The notes beneath the pieces are model-generated. The model saw nothing but the letters and a program-made list of their open reading frames with translations, did not search any database and was not told where the DNA came from. Positions 1 through 11,678 of a stretch of DNA of 64,000 bases are shown one piece after another. The DNA is from Jaltomata sinuosa. Its lineage: Eukaryota > Streptophyta > Magnoliopsida > Solanales > Solanaceae. Every line of letters begins with the position of its first letter. Within the stretch, counting starts at the first letter, position 1. A program made the position numbers and the translations under genes. Location: the NCBI GenBank assembly GCA_003996215.1, contig QJPP01000821.1, positions 248,001-312,000 of the forward strand, read 5' to 3'.

Positions 1-339
1 AGAAGGATTCATGTTCAAAAATGGTTCAAGGCTTGTATCAAGGTTGCCAAAGAAAAGGTATTAGGCTCAAGAGGGGTGACTAATGATTCAATTTAAGTGC
101 AATGGTGGCTTTTAAGGCTAAGTGATCTTCGATAATCATAAAGAAGGCCTAAGAATATCTTCATTTTGAAATTCCATTGGACTCGACTGGAGTAATGTAT
201 TATAGGAATCATCCTCTTTCAATCATAGCTTCCGCATAGTGCTTATCATCTTCGTGAGGAACTTGCTTTGCTTTCTATCGTGGTCCCTCTGCTTTTTATG
301 TTGCCTATCCACCTTAGCCAACCTTTTCTTGATGTGTTA
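1..339. other. Unassigned left edge, probably 3' part of element A
   Basis: No open frame or repeat structure is visible. By position it is the stretch between the Transposase_32-like ORF of element A and its 3' LTR. Confidence 0.3.
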
Positions 340-1428
340 TTATTGGCTTGCTACACTAGCTAGTGTAGAACTACTGGGAGTAGTGTAGGATGATGTCCTG
401 GATGTCGGTGTGGTGGAACTCTCACCCAGACCCAAAGGTAGGCCTTCTACAATCTGGCAAAGATGGGCATCCATGCCATAGACCTGGATGGAGATGTGGC
501 GGAGTGTCAGGGGTCCAATTCTGAGGGGGACAATAGCCTTAGCAGCAGCAGCTAACTCAAGTGCCTCGCTAGACCCAGAGAATAGACCAAATGAGGGTGA
601 ATCTACATTGATCTTCCTCTTTTTCGATGGTTGCACGGCTTCTCTCTTTTTTAGAGGGTGAATCAATTTTTCAGGCTTTCTCTCATTTTCACCATCCCTC
701 TTTGCAACCCTGGCTTCATAGCATAAGTGGGTGATCAATGAAGGGAAGAGCAAACTGTTTCGACCGTCAAGGACCACTTGTTGAATTTCTTACACGATCA
801 GTTGCCCTACATTCACCGGAAGACCCTCCATAATAGCACAAATAACCCTTACCTTATCGGTGCTCATATCGGATTCATTCTTGGAGGGCATAACTCGGGC
901 ACAAATGATCGAAATCCAAGTGTGGGCTTCAAGGTTAAACTCGAAGGACTTAATCCTCATATTCAACGCTATCCATTGCAGGACCTTCCCATCATATAAG
1001 TGCTCTACAAACCAATCGGTCCCCATTTTTATAGCTCAGGCCTTGTATGTAGCATTATCGGCATTTGGGAGGTTATAGTACCCCTTGATCAATTCCGAAT
1101 CAAACTGAACCAACTTTCCCCGAACCTGCACAACCAAGTTATTGGTGAAGTCCATCTCAGCCGCATTATCAAAAAATTCATGAACCACGATAAAGTTCGC
1201 ATTGATGGGCTCGGTGATAAAGCATATCCATCCACTTATAACCAACTTCCTATAAAAGTCGGCCCATTACTCTTCTAACCCATCTAACATTATGCCCCTC
1301 TCCCTCGTGATTGGTTTCATCAAGTGAAGATCATATAATTAGGATCATTTGAGGGAGACGAAGGTGCCTTGGTCAAAGTATTCCTCGTCGGCCACTTGGT
1401 TTGCATCTTCATACTCAATTTTAGCCAT
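340..1428 (-). pseudogene. Broken Transposase_32-type (putative plant transposon protein) ORF of element A
   Basis: One reading frame runs from an ATG at 1428-1426 to a stop at 340. It carries several in-frame stops, including 1345-1347, 1036-1038 and 790-792, so it is dead. Visible motifs are EYFDQGTF near the start, VVHEFFDNA and VRGKLVQFDSELI in the middle, and LLFPSLITHLC after the third stop. These fit the plant Transposase_32 family, which is common in Solanaceae retrotransposons downstream of pol. The final part is rich in Ser/Thr and basic residues (KKREAVQPSKKRK). Just upstream of the ATG on the coding strand is GTGTAG followed by GTGAAAATGG, a plausible splice acceptor, as expected if the ORF is made from a spliced subgenomic RNA. 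The function of the family is unknown. Confidence 0.7.
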
Positions 1429-1549
1429 TTTCACCTACACGGGGAACAAAATTGTCAAACATGAATATAGGAACTTAAAAGAATGTACATGATTAGGCCA
1501 AATAAATGAGGCCAAACGAGCCTGGATAGAGCTGGGCAGAGTTGTTGTT

Positions 1550-2280
1550 TTAGGGACTGCAAAAACTTATCATCGCGATTGCGAAGACCAATATATTTTT
1601 TCAGAAAATTAAGTCATCGCGAAATGGGGAATCGCGATTGCAAAGCTCAGGGAAGTTGGTTATCACGATTGCAGAATTGGGCATCGCGATCGCAAAGGTT
1701 ATCATTTTGCCCAGAAAAATTCGTCCAGACATTTTGTTGAACAAGTGCTTTGCACCATTAATTTCACCATTTTTACACCACATAAGGTCACTTTTTATCC
1801 CAAAACAATAGCAAACCAACAGCCCTTAACATTACTTAATCAGATTTCACCCAAGAATTGTAGCACAACAACCTATCACCCCCACATTTACAATAATACG
1901 CACTCTTGAAGCCATTAACTTAAGCACAAATGGAGGCAATATTCAAGAGGAGAATGGTTTACGAAGCACATACCTTTGTTGATTGAAGAGACTACAAAAT
2001 TGAATTGATGGACGTTTATTCTTGCCTTAAAGGAGAAAAGTAGCCAAGTTTCAAAGCAAATTTTGCTTTTGAAACTTCTCCTCTGATCTTTTATTACCTG
2101 GAAACCGTTCAGTGCCTCGCGGTCGCGAAGACTTATCACGCGATCGTGATGAGATAAAATCACCCAACTCCACGCGATTGCAAAGCATTCATGAGGTCGC
2201 GAAAAGTCAGGAAGAATTTACCTCATCGCGATCGCAATTGTCAGGGTTCGCGATTGTGATGCCTTAGCATCATATGAGTT
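1550..2280. repeat. Dispersed array of CGCGATCG-like words in element A
   Basis: Variants of ATCGCGATTGCAAAG, TCGCGATCGCAA and CACGATCGCGTGA occur about a dozen times, in two clusters (roughly 1570-1700 and 2110-2260). The core is self-complementary (GCGATCGC). Similar words occur inside the 5' LTR of the same element (35950-36090). The array lies between the position of pol and the Transposase_32-like ORF. Confidence 0.75.
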
Positions 2281-2961
2281 TTCTAAATTTTTGCACAGTG
2301 TGATGCTGGGTGCGATGGGCATTTTTGGAGGTGCGAAATGCACCTCCTTCGCACAAGCCAGTATTCTTTCTCAGTTCATTGTTTGCTTGTGCGATGGCAT
2401 GTGCGATGGGCTCTCTTCCAGGTGCAAAAAGCACATTTTTCAGAGGTATTTTTGGTGCTTCTCAACATTGGTTCCTCTTCTCCTTCCCTTGGACACCTAA
2501 CACAAATCAAAAATAATCAAAAAGTGAAGTAAAACATAAAGAAGAATTTTTCAAATGATGGGTTGCCTCCCATCAAGCGCACAATTTAACGTCGCGGCGC
2601 GATGAAAGATATGTCCCTATTTGGATCTCCATTTGGATGATTTAACCTTTGACCCAAACTTGAATCAAACTTTCGGTGACAAGCACGGGCCGAAGGCATG
2701 AACATGAGAAGGCCACTTTCTTGATTTCACATTTTTCTCTTTTTAGCCTTCAAGTCAGGAAGGTCGATTTGCCTTCTATCTATGAAAACTTTAAAACTGG
2801 ATAAACTCTAATCCATCCTCCTTCCAAGGTCTTTCAAAAGCTTAACTACTTCTACTTTCGTCCATTCAACCAAACTCAAGGTCAAAAAGTGGTTGGAGTA
2901 GGATTTAGGCATCTCCACCTTCAAACTTGCCTCATTCGTAACATCCTCACTATTGAATGAA
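2281..2961. other. Post-pol spacer of element A
   Basis: No supported ORF. It contains more GTGCGATGG-type words (2300-2420). On the minus strand it also has a GGGAGGCAACCC block (around 2561-2575) next to a CGCGGCGCGATG stretch (around 2594-2605). I associate that pair with the region just after pol in plant Tat/Athila-type elements (recognition from memory). Confidence 0.45.
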
Positions 2962-3576
2962 CTAGAGTCTTCCAAAATGAAACGTCAGACTTTGCCTTGA
3001 TACTCTAGCCATTCGTTTGGGTTCCACACCATGATCCATATTTGGGGTAGTTAGTTGCCACAACACCTTCAATTCATGATCATCCCTTATGTCCTCCCCT
3101 TGTTTAAATTCAAGCATTCCCAGTACAAACTCACTTTTGGGAGAATTTATATTTTGAAAGTCTTCTTCATCATCCCCAAAGTGAATTTGATCGGTCTTAA
3201 TGTCGGAGGCATGTTCATTGATTAGACTTGGGGGGGTTTCTTCATTAATTTGACCAAGAAGAGTAGTAAAATACACCATGGATTACGTGGCATGATTTAT
3301 CTCCTCGCCTTCCTTCATTCTCATGTCCACCAAGCCTTGCTTTATGGATTTCACACCCTCCTCTTGGGTTTCTAGTGAGGCCAAGAGGGTGTGGAGCTTG
3401 TCACACATGCCTTCTTTGCTTGCCAAGTCTTGGTTCCTATTAAGATGACAAGCACCACTATCAACATTGTTAGCACAAGAGAGGGGAGGAGGACGGTGAT
3501 CATTAGGGTATTCGCACCAATATCCGTCACGACCACCACACAAATAACAATTGCGCCCATCATAGGAGTGAGAATG
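2962..3576 (-). pseudogene. Element A gag, downstream part (second zinc knuckle and tail)
   Basis: This is the continuation of the gag frame that starts at 34827. Element B sits between the two halves, and the codon phase is kept across the gap. It carries a knuckle-like CYLCGGRDGYWC, then a Pro/His-rich stretch, and a predicted helical segment around DKLHTLLASLETQEEGVKS. A stop at 3283-3285 breaks the frame; the same frame continues to 2962 with acidic sequence (FGDDEEDFQNI). No capsid domain is visible, so the protein is short for a gag. Nucleocapsid-like RNA binding is inferred from the Cys/His spacing only. Confidence 0.6.
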
Positions 3577-4695
3577 TGAGTTGTTCACACCCAATTTTTA
3601 CCCTCCACTATTTGATTAATTATCGAGCTCTTAGCTTTTAAACAATTTTAAAATAATTAATTTTGTAATTAAAAGAATTTTTCAAAATTAATTCTAGAGA
3701 ATATTCTATAATCTTCATGAATAAACATACGTCTAGGTATATAAATAACATATATAGGTGTATATCATTTTGTGAATTTTGATAGACATTCAAAGGATTT
3801 TTCAAAAATTATTTCAAACCATCTATTTTGGTCAAAATAATTCAAACGGAATTAAATTATAAAAGATTGGTATTTTTATTAACACATATTCAAATATGGT
3901 AGAAAATTAATTATTTTTAGTTGTTTTAAAATAATAAAATCTCAGTTAAATTAATCATATTTAGTTTGTCACTATTTCAATTACGACCTAATTAATCCAA
4001 TTGGGTCTATTTTGGCCACAATCTTAACAATTGACTAAAAATTAAACTATGTGGTTACCAATTCGATCAAATTTGGCGACATTTGCAAAGCAAAGTGGTC
4101 AAATCCTTAACCCACTTCTCAACAGCCCTCAGCTTTGTTTCAGCTGGTTTTGGGCTCAAATCCAACCCAAAAAACAACAAAATAAATTCCCTCGGCCCAA
4201 CTCCCATTCTAAAACTCGGCCCACACCCATCCGTCACACCCTTATTCTCGCTTTCACTCATCTCTCAACACAAAACAAATGACCCCTTACCTTACCCCTT
4301 CTCTCACCTCATCTGTTCCACAAACAGACAGACTAACAAGAACAGCCAGTACCTCTCCATCCAAAATCCACCAAACAACACCTAAAATTGTTGGGTAATC
4401 GTTATCCCTCCGTCTATTTACCCCTCAACTTCATTTGATTGTACGAAGTGGTGAGTTGACTGGTTCTAGAAGAACCCAGAAGCTCCAGGTGGCGTCTCCA
4501 ACGTTCCCCTCCCCTAGAAATACGGTGGATGATCCTCAAAACCATTGGCCGATGATCGATTTCATACTGAAAGGTACAAACATGGCTGCATCAGAAGATT
4601 TTTGGTTTTGATTTTTGAAATCCCCAACCCTTATCCAAAAATCTCAGAAATTTCCACTCAATTTCCGCCCGTTAGAAACCACCTAAACCCTCTCC

Positions 4696-4703
4696 TATAT
4701 AAA
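4696..4703 (+). promoter_or_regulatory. TATA box of element B 5' LTR
   Basis: TATATAAA in a C/T-rich setting about 1.1 kb into the LTR. It is retained at the equivalent place in the 3' LTR (31741-31748). Transcription would be expected to start roughly 30 bases downstream, near 4730. The start site is inferred. Confidence 0.6.
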
Positions 4704-6424
4704 CCCCCTTTTTGTTCATAGATTAGGGTGGGTTTTCAGATAGCAAAAATCCTGGAGAGTCTTTTTCTCTGATTTTTAGGGAAACTCTGAGAATTCAAGG
4801 TGAAGGAAAGTAAGAAAAATACTACTGTTTCTTTTGAGATTTTTCTGGGTTTGCTCGTTGGATCTTGAAAGTTAAATTTGTTGAAAAGTCAATAGAAAAT
4901 TTGACTCGTCTGTCCCAGTTGCTGCCCGGAAAAAGGTAAATCCCCTCTCCCTTTTGCTTTACTTTTCTTGTTCTTATTGTAGCTAGTTGATTGTTATGGT
5001 TTTCTTGTGTTAGTTGTTGCAATTGGTTTGTTGCTTGGGTACTGTTTGTAGGTTGTTTGATTGAGAGGAAGATGGGTTGAACCCCGGGGAATAATCGAGC
5101 TAGGGAGAAGCTTTGAACTCTCGAGTTTGGATTCTCCCCGGTGCTCTTAAAGACCCAAGGTTCCTCATCCCTTCCCTTTGTGTTAGTGCTGGAAAATAGC
5201 TGATGTAGGATTGGGTTTGTTCTGAAATATGAATTTGGACCTCTGTATACTTGAAATCTTGTTTCTTTAATGTTTCTATGAAGAAATGCGTAGTGATAAT
5301 CAACCTGTTGTGTTAGTAAGAAACGTATTTACTGGCTGTTGAGATTGACTGTTTCGTGTTTCTTTTCGTACATAGAAATTTGTTTTCCCTTCTCCAAACT
5401 TTGGAATATCTATATTTGTTTTGTATGATCTCTCAATAATAGCTAACGTACAATCTTGTGCTTTGGTTAGATAGTGATCATTTCTTTCACCATGTTTAAA
5501 ATGAGACGTCCTGAGTACTTGCTTTTAAGGTTTACTACTGTATGATGAGTTTTTTTTTCATCTCGAACCTAAACCCTCGGATGCTTTGCATGTTGAGTCT
5601 GTTAAGGAAACAGTAGTAAATCCTTATGTTGTGGTTCATGGTTTCTCAAATTTGTTTAAAGATTTTGTTTGATCTAAAATGTTCCTTTCCATAGACGTAT
5701 GGAATTGTCTTCTTGAACTCTCCTATAATAAGCTTAAAAGGAACAAGACCAATTGTTGGAAGCTCAAAGTTTGAAATTTTCTTTCCTGTTTGCTTTTCCC
5801 AAAACCCCTCTGTGTTCTATTCATGTTTGCTCTCTTGTTAATGTTTCTCTTAAAGAATTGCTAGTCGTTTAATATATTTACTATGAAAACTGGGCATGAG
5901 CTCACTGTTGAATTGATTTAGCTCCAGAACAAATATTTTATGATTGCTTCATATCAAAGGCCTTTTTAAAACACTCTCTTTGCCACTTTGTTATGTGTTA
6001 CTAGAAGATTAGGGGGGTAATTCAAGCCTTTTTGGTTAAGATCTTCTCTCTTCCCTTCCCCTGTTTCCCTTTGGTATATTCTGAAGATCACAGCCTGTTA
6101 TTTCGTTACTTCATAGATAAATTTGATCTCTTCCCCTTTTGTCACTTTGAAAATTCCTTCATCAAGTATAGGCTTGAAAGATTAATTATCTTGAATGGTT
6201 CTATAGTCATTGTGGTATTGTTTGCAACTAGTATGTTTTTAAGTTAATTTTAAATTATGCTCTATAACTATTTTAATATTAGGTGACTAATCCTTATCGT
6301 TTTGTTGCATGAATACACTTCGTCGGGTCCAATGGACTCCCATACCTGCATTTCTGATGCGCTAAGCCCAAATCTTGAGTCAAGCCAAGTCCAAAGGATG
6401 AACTAACACATGAAGAAACATGTT

Positions 6425-6585
6425 GGTATACACTGATATGCAGTGATATACACATCAAGGAGTAGATATACAGGTTCAAGAAAAGAAAAGATGGAAAGAG
6501 AAGCTGATATACAGGTTTCGGGAGCTGAAAACGTGCAAGTATACAGCTGATATACAAATTGTATACAGCTAATATACAAGATAAG
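6425..6585 (+). repeat. GATATACAG-word cluster inside element B LTR
   Basis: The word (CT)GATATACA(G) or a close variant appears about eight times in 160 bases. The same cluster is in the 3' LTR at about 33470-33630. The spacing is irregular, so this is a motif cluster rather than a tandem array. Confidence 0.65.
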
Positions 6586-7660
6586 AAAAATGGACCAAGT
6601 CCATTAAATTTCCAGCCCAAAGACTGGACTGATTTGACAATGGGCCTAGAAGCCCAATCTCTTCACTCTCTCCTATCTTATTTGTATTTAATCTAATTTG
6701 AATTATTTGTATGTAATTAATTTTAAATAACTCTTTTAATTAATTTAAATAAATCCCCTAAAGTGTTGTTGTTTCTAGCATTATCTTCGTTTAGGTTTTT
6801 CTTGCAATTTGTTCTATCCAAATTTCATCACTTAATTTAGTTCAGTTAAAAATGAGAAAAGTTAGATTTTGTGTTCACTTGCCTAAAAAAAAGTTTTCAA
6901 ATAAAAGATGACTATTTACTCATCCAGGGTTCAACAAAGTTTTTTCTTCGGTTAAAATGAATTTCCCTTGACATAAAAGAATTTTCTTAACTCGTCTTTT
7001 TCTAAACACCGACTTTCTTAAAATAAGTTAAAATAATTCCTTAACTTTTCTTTTAAGTTAATATTTTCTTAGCAAATTACTATTTGATAGAATAAATCAC
7101 CCTCTCCCCAAACTCTTTTCTTCAAAAAATTGTTTTCTCTAATTATTAATAAAATAAGTTCTTCTTGGTTCCAAAAGAGACTCTTAATTTGAATAACTTT
7201 TGTTTGAAATTATAGTTGCTTTAAATTTCCCCAAATTTGAATATTTTCAAAAACAATGAATTTTCTTTAAAATAGTTTTTGTTTTGCCTTAGATTGAGTT
7301 ATAGTATTTTTTCTAAATTGTCTTCAAATATGTTAATGAATAAACTCCTTCAAATTGTTTCATTTTAAGTTAGTCAAAATTCGTTCTTTGGTCAACCATT
7401 TTTAAAACGGACGTTTTTAAGTGCCTTAAAACCCTTCTTAAGACGTTACTTGAACCCTTACCCATTTTCTCTAATTTTAAAGATTTATTTCTGTTTTTAA
7501 ATCTTTGAAATTCCTTAAAGTTTTCTTAATTTCTTATAAAAATTAAGTGGCGACTCTGTTTGGTTTAGAATTATTTTGAAATTTCCTTTAAGTTTTGAAA
7601 TAATTTCTAAGTGTCGAAAATCATTCTTTTAAAAAAATTTAAAAAAGGATAAAATAGAAA

Positions 7661-7680
7661 TGGCGATTCTGTTGGGGATC
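7661..7680 (+). other. Primer binding site of element B
   Basis: TGGCGATTCTGTTGGGGATC begins four bases after the LTR end. The TGGCGA start and GGGGA tail match the tRNA-Arg type primer site reported for Ogre/Tat elements. The exact tRNA needs an alignment. Confidence 0.7.
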
Positions 7681-8756
7681 TATTTAGGTTCTAACCAAAA
7701 ATTTGAACTATTTTTGACTGACTTTATGTGACTAACTATTCGAAATGTTGTAATAGTTAGTAAATTTTAATTAATGTTTGCTTATGTGTTTATTTATCGC
7801 AAAATATACTGCCATTGCATCTCTTAGCATATTCTGCCATATGACATGCGATTTTATCTATATTTTAGGGAGGTTCATGATCCCGTGGCCTCTCGCTATA
7901 AATAACACTTTCTTGAAAATACGATAGTTTACGGGTACGTCAAGCGTCCAATGGCTATCATATTTTCAACCCAAGTTGTCCAATTGGGACTCGGTCTATT
8001 TCAAAGCAAACCCACTCCTAGACACCTAGCATAGAGCTAAACCAAAATCCAATTTTTAGGCATTAACCTAGGACGACCCGATACCTTAGGGGTATTGGGC
8101 CCATTAGAAAAACCACCTTGCGTCTATTGACCACGAGTCAATAAAAGACGATCATTCCTTATTTGTTTAATTAAAGGATGTGATGTCGGATTGTATGAAC
8201 CATTGTCCCTCGGGATTGGGATGTATTCAGATAGTCTTTTATTTTGAAGATTGTCATCCGAAAGACGTTCGGAATTTGCAAGAAGTTCAAGAAGTTCGAG
8301 AATGAAGAATCCATGGAGGCCTAGTTTAGGAATGTACCCCTGTGTGGGACTGATATTCATTTGTACTTCCTTTCCCCTTATTTTGTATCCTCGTTTAATT
8401 CAATCAATTTGTATACATTATATTTTTGAGGCAATGGAACGTCTTACAAACGGCACACATCCTTCAATTCGTTAGGCCCACCTTTGGCATAAAAGGTCAC
8501 ATATATGTATAGGACGAGCTATGAACTGTTACGTGATATAATTGTCTTATGTGCTACGTGTGTTGCTCGAATCAAGGATAAATTGGTCCACTCTCAACAA
8601 TGTTTAAAACACCATAGGCAGAAATATAAACACACAAGCACAAAAGTCTGACAAAAATTACGCCTCGAGTTTCTCAAGTTTCCCAGAAAATCTAAAATCC
8701 CTTCAAAAAAAAGCCTAAAAGACTTCTCTCCTACCTATCAGGAAGGTTGACTTGTC
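7681..8756 (+). other. Untranslated leader of element B
   Basis: About 1.1 kb between the primer site and the first long ORF. No supported coding region was seen; the short frames at 8124-8475 overlap on opposite strands and look like chance. Confidence 0.5.
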
Positions 8757-9287
8757 ATGGACACTGAAGAAATGACGCGCAAAAGGATGGAAGAGATTGA
8801 TCAGGAAATCAAAGGAATAAAGGAACAAATCAAGGAATTTAAGGAAATGGAAGGAAAGTTGATAGCCAGGTATGTGGAAGTGGTCAAAGAGATAGTCCTT
8901 ATGGAAGAAAAGATAGCCAATGTCGACATAAGGATAGCCCAAACAGAAGAAATGCTCAATCACATGGATCGAAAGTATCAATTGGTGCTCAAGAGGTCAG
9001 CATCAGTCATAGGGAATGATAAGGAGGCTAACATTAGGGATGATCCCGTTTGGCCAATTAGATTCAGGCTTGGAAAAGAAAAGATCATTCTTAAAGCTCA
9101 TGTACGGGCAAATGGCAGGAGGCCTAGAATTGTTACATGCTCCGTCATCTTCTTAGCTCTAGAAATGAAGGGAATTATGCAACCTGATCAAACCCGGGTT
9201 TTTGGTGTAACCCCAAGGATGAACAAAAGAGGTGTGCTTACCACCCATGCCAAAGGGGGCATACCACCAACGAATGCACTATGCTAA
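8757..9287 (+). CDS. Element B ORF1, coiled-coil protein of unknown function (176 aa)
   Basis: An unbroken frame from ATG 8757. Residues 1-80 are strongly charged with Ile/Leu/Met at heptad spacing (QEIKGIKEQIKEFKEMEG), which predicts a coiled coil. The rest is less ordered and includes a Lys/Arg-rich patch (RANGRRPR). Ogre elements are known for an extra ORF before gag whose role is not established, and the position fits that. It is the only long element B frame that stays open without stops, although its C-terminal half may already be shifted out of the original frame. I assign no enzyme activity. Confidence 0.55.
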   Translation: MDTEEMTRKRMEEIDQEIKGIKEQIKEFKEMEGKLIARYVEVVKEIVLMEEKIANVDIRIAQTEEMLNHMDRKYQLVLKRSASVIGNDKEANIRDDPVWPIRFRLGKEKIILKAHVRANGRRPRIVTCSVIFLALEMKGIMQPDQTRVFGVTPRMNKRGVLTTHAKGGIPPTNALC

Positions 9288-9304
9288 GGGTTAGGATTCA
9301 TTAA

Positions 9305-9628
9305 ATGATTAACAGTGGGCAAATTAGCAACATGTGGGGACCTCACTCCCTACTGATTTGTGATAGGGTGAGGCCAAGAATGTCAATCACTCAGAATGAC
9401 TTGATTCGCCAATATGACTTCACCGTCTTTTACGACACGTATCTCGACATCTACTTCAAGCTGGTCCATGTTGGTATCATTGAGCCAATTGAGAGGAAGG
9501 CAAGAAAGATGTCCCGAGCTTGGCACTTTTGCAAGGAAATATGCCTCTACCATGCGGGAGTTGGAGGGCACGACATAGAGAATTGTCGCACTTTCAGGAT
9601 TGACCTCAAAGATCTCATAGATGCATGA
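9305..9628 (+). pseudogene. Second ORF before gag with a nucleocapsid-like knuckle (107 aa)
   Basis: It lies 17 bases after ORF1 in another frame. Its end, CLYHAGVGGHDIENC followed by RIDLKDLID, has the same Cys/His layout as the knuckle at the end of gag in this element (19229 onward, CAYHSGGAGHSTEDC then KIQDLID). The element therefore holds two related knuckle segments about 2.5 kb apart once nested element C is removed. It could be a duplicated or captured gag end, or the frameshifted C-terminal part of ORF1. Reading frame integrity is uncertain. Confidence 0.5.
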
Positions 9629-10302
9629 AAGATCCAGATTGAGTCTCCACTATATTAACCTTGAGGAAGAAGATCAAGAAGAGTCCAGAAGATCCGCCAC
9701 TATCCAAAAGAAGCTTTAAAAGTTGAAAAGTTATTGTAGTTATTTCCTTTTGTCGTTTTTACTTTCTCCTTGGTAATCAAGAGATAGTGGAAAAAATGAA
9801 ATGAAAATATATCCCTTTTACCTATTCGAACTACGTAAGGCCTGAATTCTCCTTCGTGAGATATGTAGGCAGCCTTCAAGGCCCGTCCCCTATCCTTAAG
9901 AAATTTTCATTTCCCCACTTTCACGAAAATTTGGAAGACACAAGATGAGTATCAGAAAATGAAGACTCGACAGGTCAACTTTCCTGTTAAAATTTACTTA
10001 TCCAAAAGCAATGGGTAAATTCCTGTCCATCAAATCCTCGAGTCAATACATACCCGTGGATCAATTTGCCTTGATAAAAAGCAACTTTATGTGTTTAATA
10101 CAATTCTTATGTGCTTATTTCCAGTCAGATATTTTGCATTATTTATCACTAACGGGATCTAACACATCAGCCTTTGAGTTGTTTTGCTTCAACATATAAT
10201 AAAAACTAGTCTGTGTTGACGAAACTGGCTGAACATCTCTACTTCACCCATTCCAAGGAACAAATAGATAACTCCTCTAGCCGTCGCTTCTCTAAGGGAA
10301 AA
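9629..10302 (+). other. Spacer between ORF1 region and gag, with one ACTACG/GTAGG cassette
   Basis: Non-coding. It contains a cassette at 9827-9874 (GAACTACGT ... GATATGTAGGC) of the kind repeated after pol in the same element. Confidence 0.55.
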
Positions 10303-11678
10303 ATGACTGACAGTGAGGAAGAGAATGATTTGGCTGCGAGAGACAATGTTATCGCTGAGCAAAGCAAAATGATTGCAGAGCTTGAAAGAAAACTGGAAAA
10401 GATACAAGAAGAAGTATAGAAAGCCAAAGATATGGCTAGCTTGGCTATCGCTGCCAACACTCCGGCTCTGGACAACTCCCAGCCCCCTCTCCAGATTCCT
10501 CCACTCAACTCTCCATTGACTGAAAACCAACCAACAGATATCCCTTCCTCCTCCGTCCCCAGGCCTTCCAACGAATATACCTCCAACAACCCTTTCCACA
10601 TCAGGTCTTTGTACCAAACTCATACTCCTCCTATCCAGCATACTAACCAGAGTAAAAACCCGAGTGCCTACCTCCCACAGAACCTCCCTCCAAATTACTA
10701 GAACACTCCACAAAATACCTACAACTCCCAAAATAACCATCCCAATGTCACCAACGCCACTAATCCACATAATTACACTCCCACATACCCAAATGCCATG
10801 ACACACGTCCAACCCCTACCTAATCAAAACATACCACCTACCACTTTCCATGCTATGGTGGAACCATACCTCATTCTGCAGGAAAGCCCTGAGCTAGATC
10901 ACTATAAAGAGAAAGATAAAGAGTTAAGAGCCACAAAAAAGAAGCATGATCTTAACATGGCACAGATAAAGGAATAAATAGCCTGGATCAGAGAACTACG
11001 AGGTTCATTTTACGAGAAAGGCTATGACTATGATGATCTTTGTATTCATCCCAAAATAGACCTGCCAGAAGGATTCAAAATTCCTAAGTTTGATACATTC
11101 AATGGTGTCAGAAATCCTGAAGCCCATTTAAGAAGCTATTGCGACCAGATGGTCGGCGCTCGAAAGAATGACACCCTGTTAATGAGGCTTTTCAGTCAAA
11201 GTCTGAGCGGGGAGGCTTTAGAATGGTTCACCTCTCAGGAACTGAAAAAATGGTCTAAGTGGAGTGATCTCTCTCGAAACTTCGCCCAAAGGTTTGCATA
11301 CAATGTAGAAGTCATACCAGATCACTACTATCTGGGACGCATCAGACAAAAATCGAACGAAGACTTCAGGGACTATGCCTACCAATGGAGGAAGAAAGCG
11401 GCGAGAGTTCGGCCTCCTATGACAGAAGAAGAAATAAGTGTGGTGTTTATGCGCTCTCAAGAGTCAGAGTTTTATGACAAGATGATATCAGCGGTAAAAT
11501 CCAAGTTCGCCAACTTAGTCAAGATCAGGAAAATTGTGGAAGAAGGGCTCCGCAGTGGCAAGATTGCCAAAGCCCCTGCTTCCTCAGGATCGGCAGGACC
11601 TCCCCGGATAAAGGGGGAAGAAGTGTCTTCGGTATCTTCCAGTCCTAGTCCAAAATCACGAAAATCTTTCCGAGCCAA
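10303..11678 (+). pseudogene. Element B gag, upstream part
   Basis: Starts MTDSEEENDLAARD at ATG 10303. A helical N-terminus is followed by a Pro/Asn-rich linker (about 10440-10850) and a Retrotrans_gag capsid domain from about 11060 (IPKFDTFNGVRNPEAHL, FSQSLSGEALEWF, WSDLSRNFAQRFAYN). In-frame stops lie at 10417-10419 (TAG), 10699-10701 (TAG) and 10975-10977 (TAA). Nested element C interrupts the frame after 11678. The host codon phase resumes at 18868, once one copy of the GCCAA duplication is discounted. It would encode the structural protein of virus-like particles, but it is non-functional here. Confidence 0.8.

Larger units (their letters stand above)
3582..7656 (+). repeat. Element B 5' LTR
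   Basis: Starts TGTTCACACCC; its end, AAAATA, corresponds to AAAACA in the 3' LTR, so the canonical CA has become TA. It aligns along its whole length with 30628-34698 with scattered substitutions and small indels. It contains a TATA box (4696-4703) and a block of GATATACAG words (6425-6585). The 108-codon minus-strand frame at 6294-6620 recurs in the other LTR only because the DNA is duplicated. Confidence 0.9.

Noticed and set aside
1550..2280. The CGCGATCG-rich stretch as the 3' LTR of element A
   Set aside because: Apart from the shared words it does not align with the 5' LTR (34957-36285), and a Transposase_32-like ORF follows it on the element's strand.
6294..6620. 108-codon minus-strand frame, repeated at 33337-33663
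   Set aside because: It is conserved only because both copies lie in the duplicated LTR. It runs opposite to the element and translates the GATATACAG cluster; no domain or start context supports it.
10189..10812. 207-codon minus-strand frame
   Set aside because: It is antisense to the gag N-terminus and its Pro/Asn-rich linker. Its composition is that of a shadow frame.
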